A stretch of DNA of 64,000 bases from RGIG6919 sp045531905 (GTDB lineage Bacteria > Bacillota > Clostridia > Lachnospirales > Lachnospiraceae): positions 1 through 64,000 of the forward strand of contig JAZSEY010000023.1 in the NCBI GenBank assembly GCA_045531905.1. Direction: 5' to 3'. Every line of letters begins with the position of its first letter. Within the stretch, counting starts at the first letter, position 1. A model generated the notes under the pieces. That model saw only the letters and a program-made list of their open reading frames with translations, made no database searches and was not told where the DNA came from. Below are positions 55,303-63,915 of the stretch, one piece after another. Made by a program: the position numbers and the translations under genes.

Positions 55303-56481
55303 TTACTCTAATTTCCACAGACTATCATCCTGCATAAGTTTTTCTGTATTATACATTACCAAAACATCTGTTATTTTCTGTTCTGATTGAATACCTTCCA
55401 TGATGGTTTTCATATCACCTTCTTTATATCGAAGGTCTACCATATAGATGGTTTCATAATCATTTTCCAGGAACTGCACAAAACTGTTGCTAAAACTGTC
55501 CTTTATGAGTAGCAGACATTTTCCATTTTTTGTGCCGGTAGTTATCTTCACCTTGGCGAAATTTCCACCAAGAAAAAAACTATATTTATCCTTCACATCC
55601 AGGTATGATTCATCGTAATAGGTATCCGCCGTCATCATGCCATCATCATATTCGATATGAAGGTCTTTTGATTCACCCAGCGAATATGTATGAATGCTGT
55701 CGGCTTGTTTTTTTATCTGTACCTTGTCATAGGTACTTCCGTAAAAATCATTGGTAACCGCTGTCACCTGATACTCTGTATGTGCTGTCGCCTCTTCTCC
55801 TCGAAGATTTTTGTAAGCTACATAACCATAATATGCACCGAGAGTTGTCCAATGATGATCAGTCTTATAATAAACAGATTCCTCGCTGTGCTCTGATAAT
55901 ACTTCTGTCAAATCCAACACCGCATTTTCATCGCCTAGTGCAACAGATAATTCTTCCACAACATAGGAGGTATCTAATGGCACCGCATGCTTCGGCAAAT
56001 AATCCTTATAGACTGTTCCCTTGGAAGGAACTAACATACATTGCACATGTTCCTTTCCGTACACATCTTGCATCTCCAGCAAGTACTCAGATAAATACCA
56101 GATATTATCTGAAACCAGTTCCTCATCAAAGTCAGCCATCGTATACTTTTCAATAAGATAATCCTCAGCACCCAGATACACACTATTCACATCCTGCTTT
56201 CCAGTTGCCAGCATAATCTGATTCGTGAGATTCACAAAGAATTCTCTGCCAATAAACTGGTCACTGAGATAATCCTCATACTGTTGCTGAAACTCTCCCA
56301 TCATAACGGCATCCGCAGTCAAATCCGGCAGTTCCTGCAGAGCACGATTTTCCGCTTCCGAGAAATCTGACTTGGGCTTTACTATGGAAATTATGGTAAA
56401 AGTGACAATGACAACGAAAAAGATTGCTGTTGCAAACACTCGACCATTATTGAATTGTCCATTTTTCTTTTGTGTGGTCAT
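55303..56481 (-). CDS. DHHW-family protein, AlgJ/AlgX-like acetylation partner
   Basis: A 392-aa protein with one N-terminal helix (about 15-35) and an extracellular SGNH-like domain holding the motif TDHHW near residue 207 and LLIKDSFSNSF near 325 (SGNH block with Asp-Ser). DHHW proteins work with an MBOAT protein: acetyl groups brought across the membrane are moved to the surface polymer. It follows the MBOAT gene by eight nt. AGGAGA is before the ATG. Confidence 0.88.
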   Translation of the reverse strand: MTTQKKNGQFNNGRVFATAIFFVVIVTFTIISIVKPKSDFSEAENRALQELPDLTADAVMMGEFQQQYEDYLSDQFIGREFFVNLTNQIMLATGKQDVNSVYLGAEDYLIEKYTMADFDEELVSDNIWYLSEYLLEMQDVYGKEHVQCMLVPSKGTVYKDYLPKHAVPLDTSYVVEELSVALGDENAVLDLTEVLSEHSEESVYYKTDHHWTTLGAYYGYVAYKNLRGEEATAHTEYQVTAVTNDFYGSTYDKVQIKKQADSIHTYSLGESKDLHIEYDDGMMTADTYYDESYLDVKDKYSFFLGGNFAKVKITTGTKNGKCLLLIKDSFSNSFVQFLENDYETIYMVDLRYKEGDMKTIMEGIQSEQKITDVLVMYNTEKLMQDDSLWKLE

Positions 56482-56489
56482 AGTATCTC

Positions 56490-57902
56490 CTAAAATCTAA
56501 AATATAAAAATGGATTGTAAGAATCCGAAACCAAAAATGCAATAGAAAGCAACATGCAAAGTAACACAAACACACCTGTTGCGATTTCTGATACTACCTT
56601 GCGGTTATTCATGATTTTACCCGCCAAACGCTTTGGCAGAGATGTGGAACCAATTATTGCAATCACCAGCAACACAAGATTTCCCATGAAAATATAAATG
56701 AATTGGCTATCCATAAAACCATTTTCCGCCTGTCCAAGAAGCGCCATCAAAAACTCTTGTCCATGTGCCACATCAGCATATGAGAAAAATACCCATCCTA
56801 TGACTACTAATACCATAGTGTAGATGCGTGACACCACTGCCGGAAGTTTTTCTAATCGCTTCAACAAAAATGCCTTTTCTACAATCAGCAAAACACCATA
56901 GTATACACCCCATAACACAAAGTTCCAGGATGCACCATGCCAAAGTCCGGTCAAAAACCAAACAATGGCGATATTGATAATTTGTCTTTTCACACCTTTG
57001 CGGTTACCACCTAACGGAATATATACATATTCCCGGAACCATGTGCCAAGTGAAATGTGCCATCTTCTCCAGAATTCCGTGATACTTTTAGACTCATATG
57101 GATAATCGAAGTTTTCCAAGAAATGAAATCCAAACATCTTTCCTAGTCCGATTGCCATATCGGAGTATCCAGAAAAATCGAAATAAATCTGCAAGGTAAA
57201 TGCCACAACCCCAAGCCACGCTGTCATGGTACTAAGTTCACTGCCTGACATAGCCGCAATCTCACTAAATATGGCGCCCACGTTGTTTGCTATCAAGACC
57301 TTCTTTGCCAAACCATTTACAAAACGAACCACACCAGAAGAAAAATCATCAAAATTCTCCTGACGACCGGAAAGCTCCTGCTCCACTGTCTGATATCGCA
57401 CAATCGGACCTGCAATCAACTGTGGGAACAAGGATACATATGCACCAAAGGTAATAAAATTGCGCTGTGGAGCCACCTCACCTCGATACACATCAATGGT
57501 GTAAGACAAGGTCTGGAAAGTATAAAATGATATTCCGATTGGCAAAGTCAATTCTAACAGACCTACATCCAAACCGGTCAGATAGTTAAAACTACCAATC
57601 AAAAAATCTGCATACTTAAAAACGCCTAATAGCAATAAATTGCCACAAAGCGAACAGAGCAGACATAGCTTTGCCTTTTTTGCATTTCCCGCTTTTTGAA
57701 ACCGACCAATCAACAATCCCATGGAATAGTCTAGTACGGAAGACGCCAATAATAACACCACATAAACAGGCTCGCCCCATGCATAAAACATGAGGCTTGC
57801 TATGAACAATATAAAATTACGAAAACGTCGAGGTGCTACAAAATAGCACAACAACACAATCGGTAAGAACCGAAACAAAAATAACAGACTACTAAATACC
57901 AT
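56490..57902 (-). CDS. MBOAT family O-acyltransferase (AlgI/DltB/PatA-like)
   Basis: A 470-aa membrane protein with about eleven helices. The family histidine lies in the motif LWHGASWNFVLWG near residue 315, after FWRRWHISLGTWFREYVYIP. It would pass acetyl groups across the membrane for O-acetylation of a wall or capsule polymer. Not DltB as such, since no dltA/C genes are near. Its partners are the DHHW and SGNH proteins of the same operon. Confidence 0.92.
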   Translation of the reverse strand: MVFSSLLFLFRFLPIVLLCYFVAPRRFRNFILFIASLMFYAWGEPVYVVLLLASSVLDYSMGLLIGRFQKAGNAKKAKLCLLCSLCGNLLLLGVFKYADFLIGSFNYLTGLDVGLLELTLPIGISFYTFQTLSYTIDVYRGEVAPQRNFITFGAYVSLFPQLIAGPIVRYQTVEQELSGRQENFDDFSSGVVRFVNGLAKKVLIANNVGAIFSEIAAMSGSELSTMTAWLGVVAFTLQIYFDFSGYSDMAIGLGKMFGFHFLENFDYPYESKSITEFWRRWHISLGTWFREYVYIPLGGNRKGVKRQIINIAIVWFLTGLWHGASWNFVLWGVYYGVLLIVEKAFLLKRLEKLPAVVSRIYTMVLVVIGWVFFSYADVAHGQEFLMALLGQAENGFMDSQFIYIFMGNLVLLVIAIIGSTSLPKRLAGKIMNNRKVVSEIATGVFVLLCMLLSIAFLVSDSYNPFLYFRF

Positions 57903-57923
57903 TTTCTTTTGTAATCCTTTGCA

Positions 57924-58436
57924 CTATATTGCTTTCTTTATCGCTTTCACAGCCTTTTTGTTTACACTGGAAGACTTCATCATAACAACCCAAACCCATT
58001 TTCCACTGTAACCAATCTGTGCATTTTTGAACACTTTTTTACCTGTGCTGGATAAATAACTATTCATGCTCTTTGCTTCATTGGAAATATATGTCTTTAA
58101 TGTATTTCTGGCTGACTTTGCTTTCGCCTTAGACTTTGCCTGTCCGATAAACAAAATATATTCCACCTGATTTTTACCGGAACCGGTTACTTTCTCATAG
58201 GCCACATATTTGCTCATATCAGATACCTTCACGCCAAATACTTTTCTCTTACTGGTAACATTGTTCTGATAGTTAAACGGATAATTAGACTTACCCACTG
58301 CTGATTTTACTTTAGCCGCCACACCATAAGGGGTCGGTGCTGCCTGCACTGGCGCTGTCATATTAAAGGTCAGCGTTAGTGCTAATAATAACGCTAAAAC
58401 AACATTCCACTTTTTGAATCTTTGATTCTTTTTCAT
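57924..58436 (-). CDS. Small secreted protein, DUF4358-like
   Basis: A 170-aa exported protein with a signal peptide (about 1-32, cleavage at VQAAP) and a basic, Ser/Lys-rich mature part (SKAKAKSARNTLKTYIS near 102-118). Proteins of this size and position next to MBOAT/DHHW genes in Lachnospiraceae often belong to DUF4358; I assign this by context and size. Function unknown. GGAGGG lies before the ATG. Confidence 0.6.
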   Translation of the reverse strand: MKKNQRFKKWNVVLALLLALTLTFNMTAPVQAAPTPYGVAAKVKSAVGKSNYPFNYQNNVTSKRKVFGVKVSDMSKYVAYEKVTGSGKNQVEYILFIGQAKSKAKAKSARNTLKTYISNEAKSMNSYLSSTGKKVFKNAQIGYSGKWVWVVMMKSSSVNKKAVKAIKKAI

Positions 58437-58451
58437 TTGCTTTCCCTCCGT

Positions 58452-59435
58452 TTAATCTATCTTCTTACTGTACTTATCTAATTTCTTTTTGAATTCCTTG
58501 TATGTGCTGACATTCCAATGAATGCCATCTCCGCCATTATATTCCTTCTTCATGGCACCATCTTCGTCACGCAAGTATTCCGTATAATCATAATAATACA
58601 CCTTACACTGCTTTGCCATCTTTTTTGCATATTTATTGAATTTATTTATGTACGAATTCTTTACTGTTGCAGATGGTCTTGTAGGTGAAACCGGTAATAC
58701 CACAACCTGCATATTCGGATAGTATTCCAAACATTCTTTAATGATAGATTTATAATACTTAATAATCCATTTCATGTGACTATCAGAGGGTTTTCCCACC
58801 AGACAATTCATGCCCAGCATAATATACATACGGTCTGGACCATAATCCAACAAATCATCCATAATCGCACCATTATAGAAGTTATATGGATTTACGCCTA
58901 TCTTGTAAATGACTTTCTCGCCCTTTTGCTTGGCCATGCCATATACCGCTAAGCCTGACATAACAGAATCGCCTACATAGGCAGTCTTTCTCACCTTTTT
59001 TAAGGTCTTCACTTTTACAATCTTACTGTAGCGCGAATATACAACCTTATCCTCTACATTTCTACCAGTTGCATATATCTTATAATAGTATATCTTATTG
59101 GCCTTGGCTGTCTTGTCCGTATATTTTAGTTTACTAGTTGTATGCAGATACTTATAAGTGCCATCTTTTTTTGTAGAACGATATACATAATAATATCTAG
59201 CTTCATCAACTGCTTCCCATGTTAGATACACCTTAGTTGCCGTTGTTGAACTACATTCTAATATTGGCTTATCCAGCACGACTCTTTCCGGATTTGCTTC
59301 TTCTGGCGTTTTTGCTCGAGATAGTTCATTGCTGTCTACAGTTTCTGCACATACTGTCTGCACATTCATCATTGGTAAAGCAATACACATCATCAGTAAT
59401 ACTATGAAAATACTGTATTTGACTCCTTGCTTCAT
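58452..59435 (-). CDS. Secreted SGNH/GDSL hydrolase with N-terminal FN3 domain
   Basis: A 327-aa exported protein: signal peptide (1-30), a FN3-like domain (about 55-145) and an SGNH hydrolase domain from 150 (block I YVGDSVMSG, block V DGIHW near 302). Such enzymes add or remove acetyl groups on glycans. The ATG at 59435 has GGGAG seven nt upstream. It is the first gene of the O-acetylation cassette and starts 19 nt after dnaB, so it is probably read from the dnaB transcript. Confidence 0.85.
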   Translation of the reverse strand: MKQGVKYSIFIVLLMMCIALPMMNVQTVCAETVDSNELSRAKTPEEANPERVVLDKPILECSSTTATKVYLTWEAVDEARYYYVYRSTKKDGTYKYLHTTSKLKYTDKTAKANKIYYYKIYATGRNVEDKVVYSRYSKIVKVKTLKKVRKTAYVGDSVMSGLAVYGMAKQKGEKVIYKIGVNPYNFYNGAIMDDLLDYGPDRMYIMLGMNCLVGKPSDSHMKWIIKYYKSIIKECLEYYPNMQVVVLPVSPTRPSATVKNSYINKFNKYAKKMAKQCKVYYYDYTEYLRDEDGAMKKEYNGGDGIHWNVSTYKEFKKKLDKYSKKID

Positions 59436-59454
59436 CACAATTCTCCCATTCTGT

Positions 59455-60807
59455 TTAATCTTCTTTCTTTCGCTCAGGAACAGCAAACTTTGTATACTGT
59501 CCAAGCCATACTAATTCCACGGTTCCCGTAGAACCATTTCTCTGCTTCGCCACAATAATATCTGCCATACCCGGGCGTTTTGACTCTTCCTTCAAGTAAT
59601 AATCTTCTCTGTAAATAAACATAACCACGTCCGCATCCTGCTCAATAGCTCCGGATTCACGAAGGTCAGAAAGCATCGGCTTATGATCCTCTCTACTCTC
59701 AACTGCACGAGAAAGCTGAGAAAGCGCAATAATTGGCACCTTAAGTTCTCTCGCCAATACCTTTAACGAACGAGAAATATCTGAAATCTCCTGCTGTCTG
59801 GAATCCGAACGTCTACCACTATTACCACCCATCAACTGCAGGTAGTCAATGATAATCAAACCAATATCATGCTTCATCTTCAGTTTTCTACATTTCGAAC
59901 GAAGCTCAGGAATCGTAATACCCGAAGTATCATCGATGTACAACTTTGATTCACCGATATTTACGGCACTCATCATTACACCGTTCCAATCCTCGTTGTT
60001 CAAGTCACCTGTACGAATCTTGTAGGAATCCACCATAGAATCCATAGCAATTAAACGGGTTACCAACTGTTCCTTATCCATCTCCAAACTAAATATGGCA
60101 CATGGAACTCCCGCTTTGCCTACTACGTGCTGTGCAATGTTAAGTACAAACGCAGTCTTACCCATGGCAGGTCTCGCTGCCACCAAAATCAACTCTGACG
60201 GATGTAATCCTGACAACTTATAATCCAATGGTGTAAATCCCGTTGGAATACCGGTAATCTTTCCATCCTGCTTAGATGCATCTTCAATTCGGTTTAGTAC
60301 ATTCTCAACCACATCTCCAATCGGGGTAAAATCATTTGCACCCTGGCGGTTCTGTGTAATCTTAAACACTTCCCGCTCAGCATCCTCTAATAAATGCTCT
60401 ACTGTATCCTTACCTGTGTAACAGGAATTAGACATGGTGTCACAGAACTTAATCAACCTTCTACGAACAGCATTATCCTGTACAATCTTTGCATACTGCA
60501 TTACATTTGCTGCAGTAGGCACAGCCATGATAACCTCGCTCATAAACTCCAGATTGCTAATACTCTCCGGCGCGCCCATGCTCTTTAATTTGGCTTTTAA
60601 TGTAACCAAATCCACCGGGCTACCCTCATCGTATAAGGTCAACATTGCCTGATATACTTCGCCATACTGAGTAATATAAAAATCATCCTTTGCAAGGATT
60701 GCGCTAACATCCGAAATGGCATCTCGATTCATCAGCATTGCGCCGATTACTGATTGCTCCGCTTCAACACTATGTGGTTGTATTTTCTTAATAACCGCCT
60801 CGTCCAC
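59455..60807 (-). CDS. dnaB: Replicative DNA helicase
   Basis: A 450-aa hexameric helicase with the N-terminal DnaB domain (about 10-110), Walker A ARPAMGKTA near residue 210 and LIIIDYLQLM near 312, as usual for the DnaB/DnaC(Bsu) family. The start is GTG with GAGG seven nt before it. Nine nt separate it from rplI. Length and motifs are normal; no intein. Confidence 0.97.
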   Translation of the reverse strand: MDEAVIKKIQPHSVEAEQSVIGAMLMNRDAISDVSAILAKDDFYITQYGEVYQAMLTLYDEGSPVDLVTLKAKLKSMGAPESISNLEFMSEVIMAVPTAANVMQYAKIVQDNAVRRRLIKFCDTMSNSCYTGKDTVEHLLEDAEREVFKITQNRQGANDFTPIGDVVENVLNRIEDASKQDGKITGIPTGFTPLDYKLSGLHPSELILVAARPAMGKTAFVLNIAQHVVGKAGVPCAIFSLEMDKEQLVTRLIAMDSMVDSYKIRTGDLNNEDWNGVMMSAVNIGESKLYIDDTSGITIPELRSKCRKLKMKHDIGLIIIDYLQLMGGNSGRRSDSRQQEISDISRSLKVLARELKVPIIALSQLSRAVESREDHKPMLSDLRESGAIEQDADVVMFIYREDYYLKEESKRPGMADIIVAKQRNGSTGTVELVWLGQYTKFAVPERKKED

Positions 60808-60816
60808 TTTTTATCC

Positions 60817-61263
60817 TCACTCTGCTGTAACTTCTACCTTTAGCTTCGCTGTCACCTTTGGGTGAATCTTCACTGCAACTTCATGTACACCTGTACTCTT
60901 AATACTGTCCTTTAAATTAATCTTTTTCTTGTCTACATCAATAGACATCTGTTTCTTTACTTCCTCACCAATTTCCTTTGATGAAATGGCACCAAATGGC
61001 TTACCATTATTGCCAAACTTTAAAGTCATCTTAATAGAAGAAGCTTCCAATTTTTTGCCTAACTCAACAGCTGCTTCGTACTTTTCCTGTGCAACTTTAT
61101 CTTCATGTGCTTTTTGAAGTTTTAGGTCATTTAAATTCTTTCCATTTGCCTCAATACCAATCTTCTTAGGAAGCACATAGTTTCTTGCATATCCGTCATT
61201 TACTTCAACAATATCACCCTTTTTACCAAGTTTCTTTTCATCCTGTAATAAAATTACCTTCAT
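60817..61263 (-). CDS. rplI: Large-subunit ribosomal protein L9
   Basis: A 148-aa protein, the usual length for L9. The N-terminal domain has GKKGDIVEVNDGYARNYVLP (14-33), followed by the long helix and a C-terminal rRNA-binding domain. The start is directly after the stop of gdpP, a typical Firmicutes arrangement. Confidence 0.97.
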   Translation of the reverse strand: MKVILLQDEKKLGKKGDIVEVNDGYARNYVLPKKIGIEANGKNLNDLKLQKAHEDKVAQEKYEAAVELGKKLEASSIKMTLKFGNNGKPFGAISSKEIGEEVKKQMSIDVDKKKINLKDSIKSTGVHEVAVKIHPKVTAKLKVEVTAE

Positions 61264-63390
61264 CTAAATATCTCCTTCCTCTCGCATTTGCTCCAGCAAA
61301 TCCTTCACCTGCTTCATTGCATCTTCTAAACTAACATCCTTAAGCTGGGCACCCGCCATATTGGCATGACCACCACCGCCTAATTTCTCCATAATTACCT
61401 GTACATTAATATCATCAATAGAACGTGCACTAATGAAAATGGTATCATCCATATCCGTAAATACAAAGGAAGCATGAATGCCTGCAATATTTAAAAGCTC
61501 ATTTGCCACCTTTGATGCCACAACAGTCGGACTGTCCACGCCCTCCACCGGCATTGTGGAAAATGCAAAAATATCTAAGAATACCTCCGCATGCTCCACA
61601 CCTCTTGCACGCTGTTTATATTCATCCATATCATTTCTAAACATCTTGCGGACACGAATCACATCTGCACCACTTCGTCTTAAAAATGCAGCCGCCTCAA
61701 ATGTACGCACGCCAGTCTTAGATACAAAATTATCTGTATCCACTAAAATACCTGCATACATAGCATCCGCCTCAATCGCACGAAGCTTTGGCTTATCAAC
61801 AATATACTGTAAAATCTCTGCAACCATTTCACATGCAGAGGACGCATATGGCTCCACATAAGAAAGGGTAGCATGATTGATTGTCTCACTTGTCTGTCTG
61901 TGATGATCTAATACCACAATCGACTTTGTAAGGGATAATAATTCCTCACATTCTGTATAGGTTGGACGGTTCACATCCACTACTACAAGCAAAGTATCTG
62001 CATCCACTGCAGCAATTGCCTGTTCGCTGTTAAAGAACAAATCCTCTGGATAAACACTATTATTCACAAAATTGTTCATAATAGGACGCACAGAACTGGT
62101 GGCCTCATTGATAACAATATGTGCTGTCTTACCCATAGCTGTCACCAGACGATAGATACCCAGAGCCGCACCAATACAGTCTACATCCGGAAGCTTATGT
62201 CCCATGATGATAACCTTATCCTTTGTCTCCAAAATCTCTCGAAGTGCATGTGCCTTTACTCTAGCTTTTACACGAGTAGCCTTCTCAACACCTTGACTCT
62301 TGCCACCATAATAAACGATACGTTCACCATATTTAACAACTGCCTGGTCACCACCACGTCCCAATGCCAAATCCATACCTACGCGGGCATAATCATACGC
62401 CTGCAGATAGCTTTCTGCCTCAGCTCCAATACTAATGGACAATGTAACTGCCAATTCGTTACCAATATTGATAGCACGCACTTCATCCAAAAGTGCAAAC
62501 TTTGTGGTCTCTAACTGTGGCAGATATTTTTGCTTGAATACAAAGAAGAACTTATCCTTTTCCATCTTCTTTACTATGGCATCAATATTCTGCATGTACA
62601 TATTGATCTTTCTATCGATGAGAGCAACCAATAACGCCTGTCTTACCTCTTCAACAGAATCCATAGCCTCTTCGTAGTTATCAATATAAATCAAACCAGT
62701 GCAAAGCTTCTGCTCCTGATTTTCTCTAATATAATTCTTAAGCTCAGTCTGATCAAAGAAATAGACAGCAACCATAACATCATGCTTATCCACTGCATCC
62801 TCAATCTCGTTTTTGCTGTTAAATTTTCCACCAAGACGTTTTAATACCTGACGCTCAATAAAAGAACCGGCACTATTTTCATCCACAGAATCCGTCAGAG
62901 CATCATGCAAATAGATTCGTTTCATCTCTATATGATAATTGCGGTCTTCAATCATCATATCAAGCTCTGTTTTGTCCTTCTCAATAGGCATCATATCCTC
63001 GGTAATATCCGGGAACAAGTGATAAAGACTCTTTCTTCTTGTATGCTTATCGTTGCCAACAATCTCGTAGAAGCCTTTATTACCCCAAAGCTGCTTCCCC
63101 TTAAAATCCACCAAAACATATGGCAGGGCAAGTTCCTTTAACAACTCTTTTTGCACCTTGCTTTGATCAAAGGAAAATGCCACCATCTCCGCAGTAATCA
63201 ATGCCTTGTAATGCACATAAAGTAACACAAGTACCACTAAATACACCACAACAAATGCAGTACAAATCACACCTGCATTGGTATCCACAGCATAAATCAC
63301 AGCATTCATAATTACCAAAATAATCAGTAATAAAAATGGCACCTGCAAAAATCTCTTGATTCTATTATTCATCATGAACCCACTGTCCAT
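61264..63390 (-). CDS. gdpP: Cyclic-di-AMP phosphodiesterase, GdpP type
   Basis: A 708-aa membrane enzyme that breaks down c-di-AMP. Two helices (about 13-30 and 38-60) are followed by a PAS-like domain (about 80-160), a degenerate GGDEF domain (about 185-375) and a DHH/DHHA1 phosphodiesterase (about 385-700) with GHKLPDVDCIGAALG and DHHRQ. AGGGAG precedes the ATG. First gene of the gdpP-rplI-dnaB operon with its own promoter. It controls wall and osmotic homeostasis in Firmicutes. Confidence 0.95.
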   Translation of the reverse strand: MDSGFMMNNRIKRFLQVPFLLLIILVIMNAVIYAVDTNAGVICTAFVVVYLVVLVLLYVHYKALITAEMVAFSFDQSKVQKELLKELALPYVLVDFKGKQLWGNKGFYEIVGNDKHTRRKSLYHLFPDITEDMMPIEKDKTELDMMIEDRNYHIEMKRIYLHDALTDSVDENSAGSFIERQVLKRLGGKFNSKNEIEDAVDKHDVMVAVYFFDQTELKNYIRENQEQKLCTGLIYIDNYEEAMDSVEEVRQALLVALIDRKINMYMQNIDAIVKKMEKDKFFFVFKQKYLPQLETTKFALLDEVRAINIGNELAVTLSISIGAEAESYLQAYDYARVGMDLALGRGGDQAVVKYGERIVYYGGKSQGVEKATRVKARVKAHALREILETKDKVIIMGHKLPDVDCIGAALGIYRLVTAMGKTAHIVINEATSSVRPIMNNFVNNSVYPEDLFFNSEQAIAAVDADTLLVVVDVNRPTYTECEELLSLTKSIVVLDHHRQTSETINHATLSYVEPYASSACEMVAEILQYIVDKPKLRAIEADAMYAGILVDTDNFVSKTGVRTFEAAAFLRRSGADVIRVRKMFRNDMDEYKQRARGVEHAEVFLDIFAFSTMPVEGVDSPTVVASKVANELLNIAGIHASFVFTDMDDTIFISARSIDDINVQVIMEKLGGGGHANMAGAQLKDVSLEDAMKQVKDLLEQMREEGDI

Positions 63391-63423
63391 AACTGTTCTC
63401 CCTTCAATATTCGGTAATATGTA

Positions 63424-63452
63424 AGTATAGCATATTTACACGGGTTCGTCTA
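63424..63452 (-). promoter_or_regulatory. Promoter of the gdpP-rplI-dnaB-O-acetylation operon
   Basis: On the minus strand TAGACG (63447-63452), a 17-nt spacer and TATACT (63424-63429), the latter extended by TGC. It is 34 nt before gdpP. Confidence 0.75.
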
Positions 63453-63477
63453 GAGAACGGATGGCAATTCCACGCAC

Positions 63478-63542
63478 AAAAAAACACCCATCGAGAAGCC
63501 ACATCAAATTTCCTGATGTTTCATCCCGGATGGGTGTTTTTT
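63478..63542 (-). terminator. Bidirectional terminator upstream of gdpP
   Basis: CACCCATC (63485-63492) pairs with GATGGGTG (63529-63536), with inner ACATCA/TGATGT, and long A and T runs outside. It ends the transcript of the small gene at 63600-63770. Confidence 0.9.
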
Positions 63543-63599
63543 GCTATAACTATTCATTTTTGTAAAATTCTTACGCTTCGCGCCCTCAGGACCTTGCAA

Positions 63600-63770
63600 C
63601 TAATTACTTCCCTGATTCTTATCCGCTGGCTCAGCAACCTCCAAAAGAATTCCATCAAATTCTTCCTCTAATTCTTGTCGTTGTTCCTGTGGTACAAGTC
63701 TTAAAAGTTTTCTAACAAATACGGTTAATCTGTTAATATAACGCAACTGTTTATCTGTCATCTCTTCCAT
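63600..63770 (-). CDS. Small acidic protein, function unknown
   Basis: A 56-aa protein starting MEEMTDKQLRYINRL, helical, with a basic middle (FVRKLLRLV) and acidic end. I do not recognise it. The start is uncertain: the ATG at 63770 directly follows GGAAGG, while that at 63761 has it nine nt upstream. Its position between element D and a strong terminator supports a real short transcription unit. Confidence 0.55.
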   Translation of the reverse strand: MEEMTDKQLRYINRLTVFVRKLLRLVPQEQRQELEEEFDGILLEVAEPADKNQGSN

Positions 63771-63789
63771 CCTTCCACCGCCCTTCCTC

Positions 63790-63910
63790 AAAAACAAGTT
63801 TCATCCAAGGACCGTTTGCACTTGCTATGTCTCGTAATGGTGCATAAGATTGCACAATACGCAATCTAAGCACCAACGGACATAGATGTCCTTGAAATGA
63901 AACTGTTTTT
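63790..63910 (-). repeat. Palindromic element copy D, at the 3' end of the second Rpn-type gene
   Basis: Read on the minus strand: outer arms with AGTTTCAT, CAAGGAC and partners, helix CTATGTC/GACATAG, helix GGTGC/GCACC, internal loop TT/TAT and stem AGATTGC/GCAATCT with loop GTATTGT; the linker is GCAAGTGCAAACG (63813-63825). The inner module matches copy A closely. It starts six nt after the Rpn stop and ends in TTGTTTTTG. Confidence 0.85.
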
Positions 63911-63915
63911 GACAT

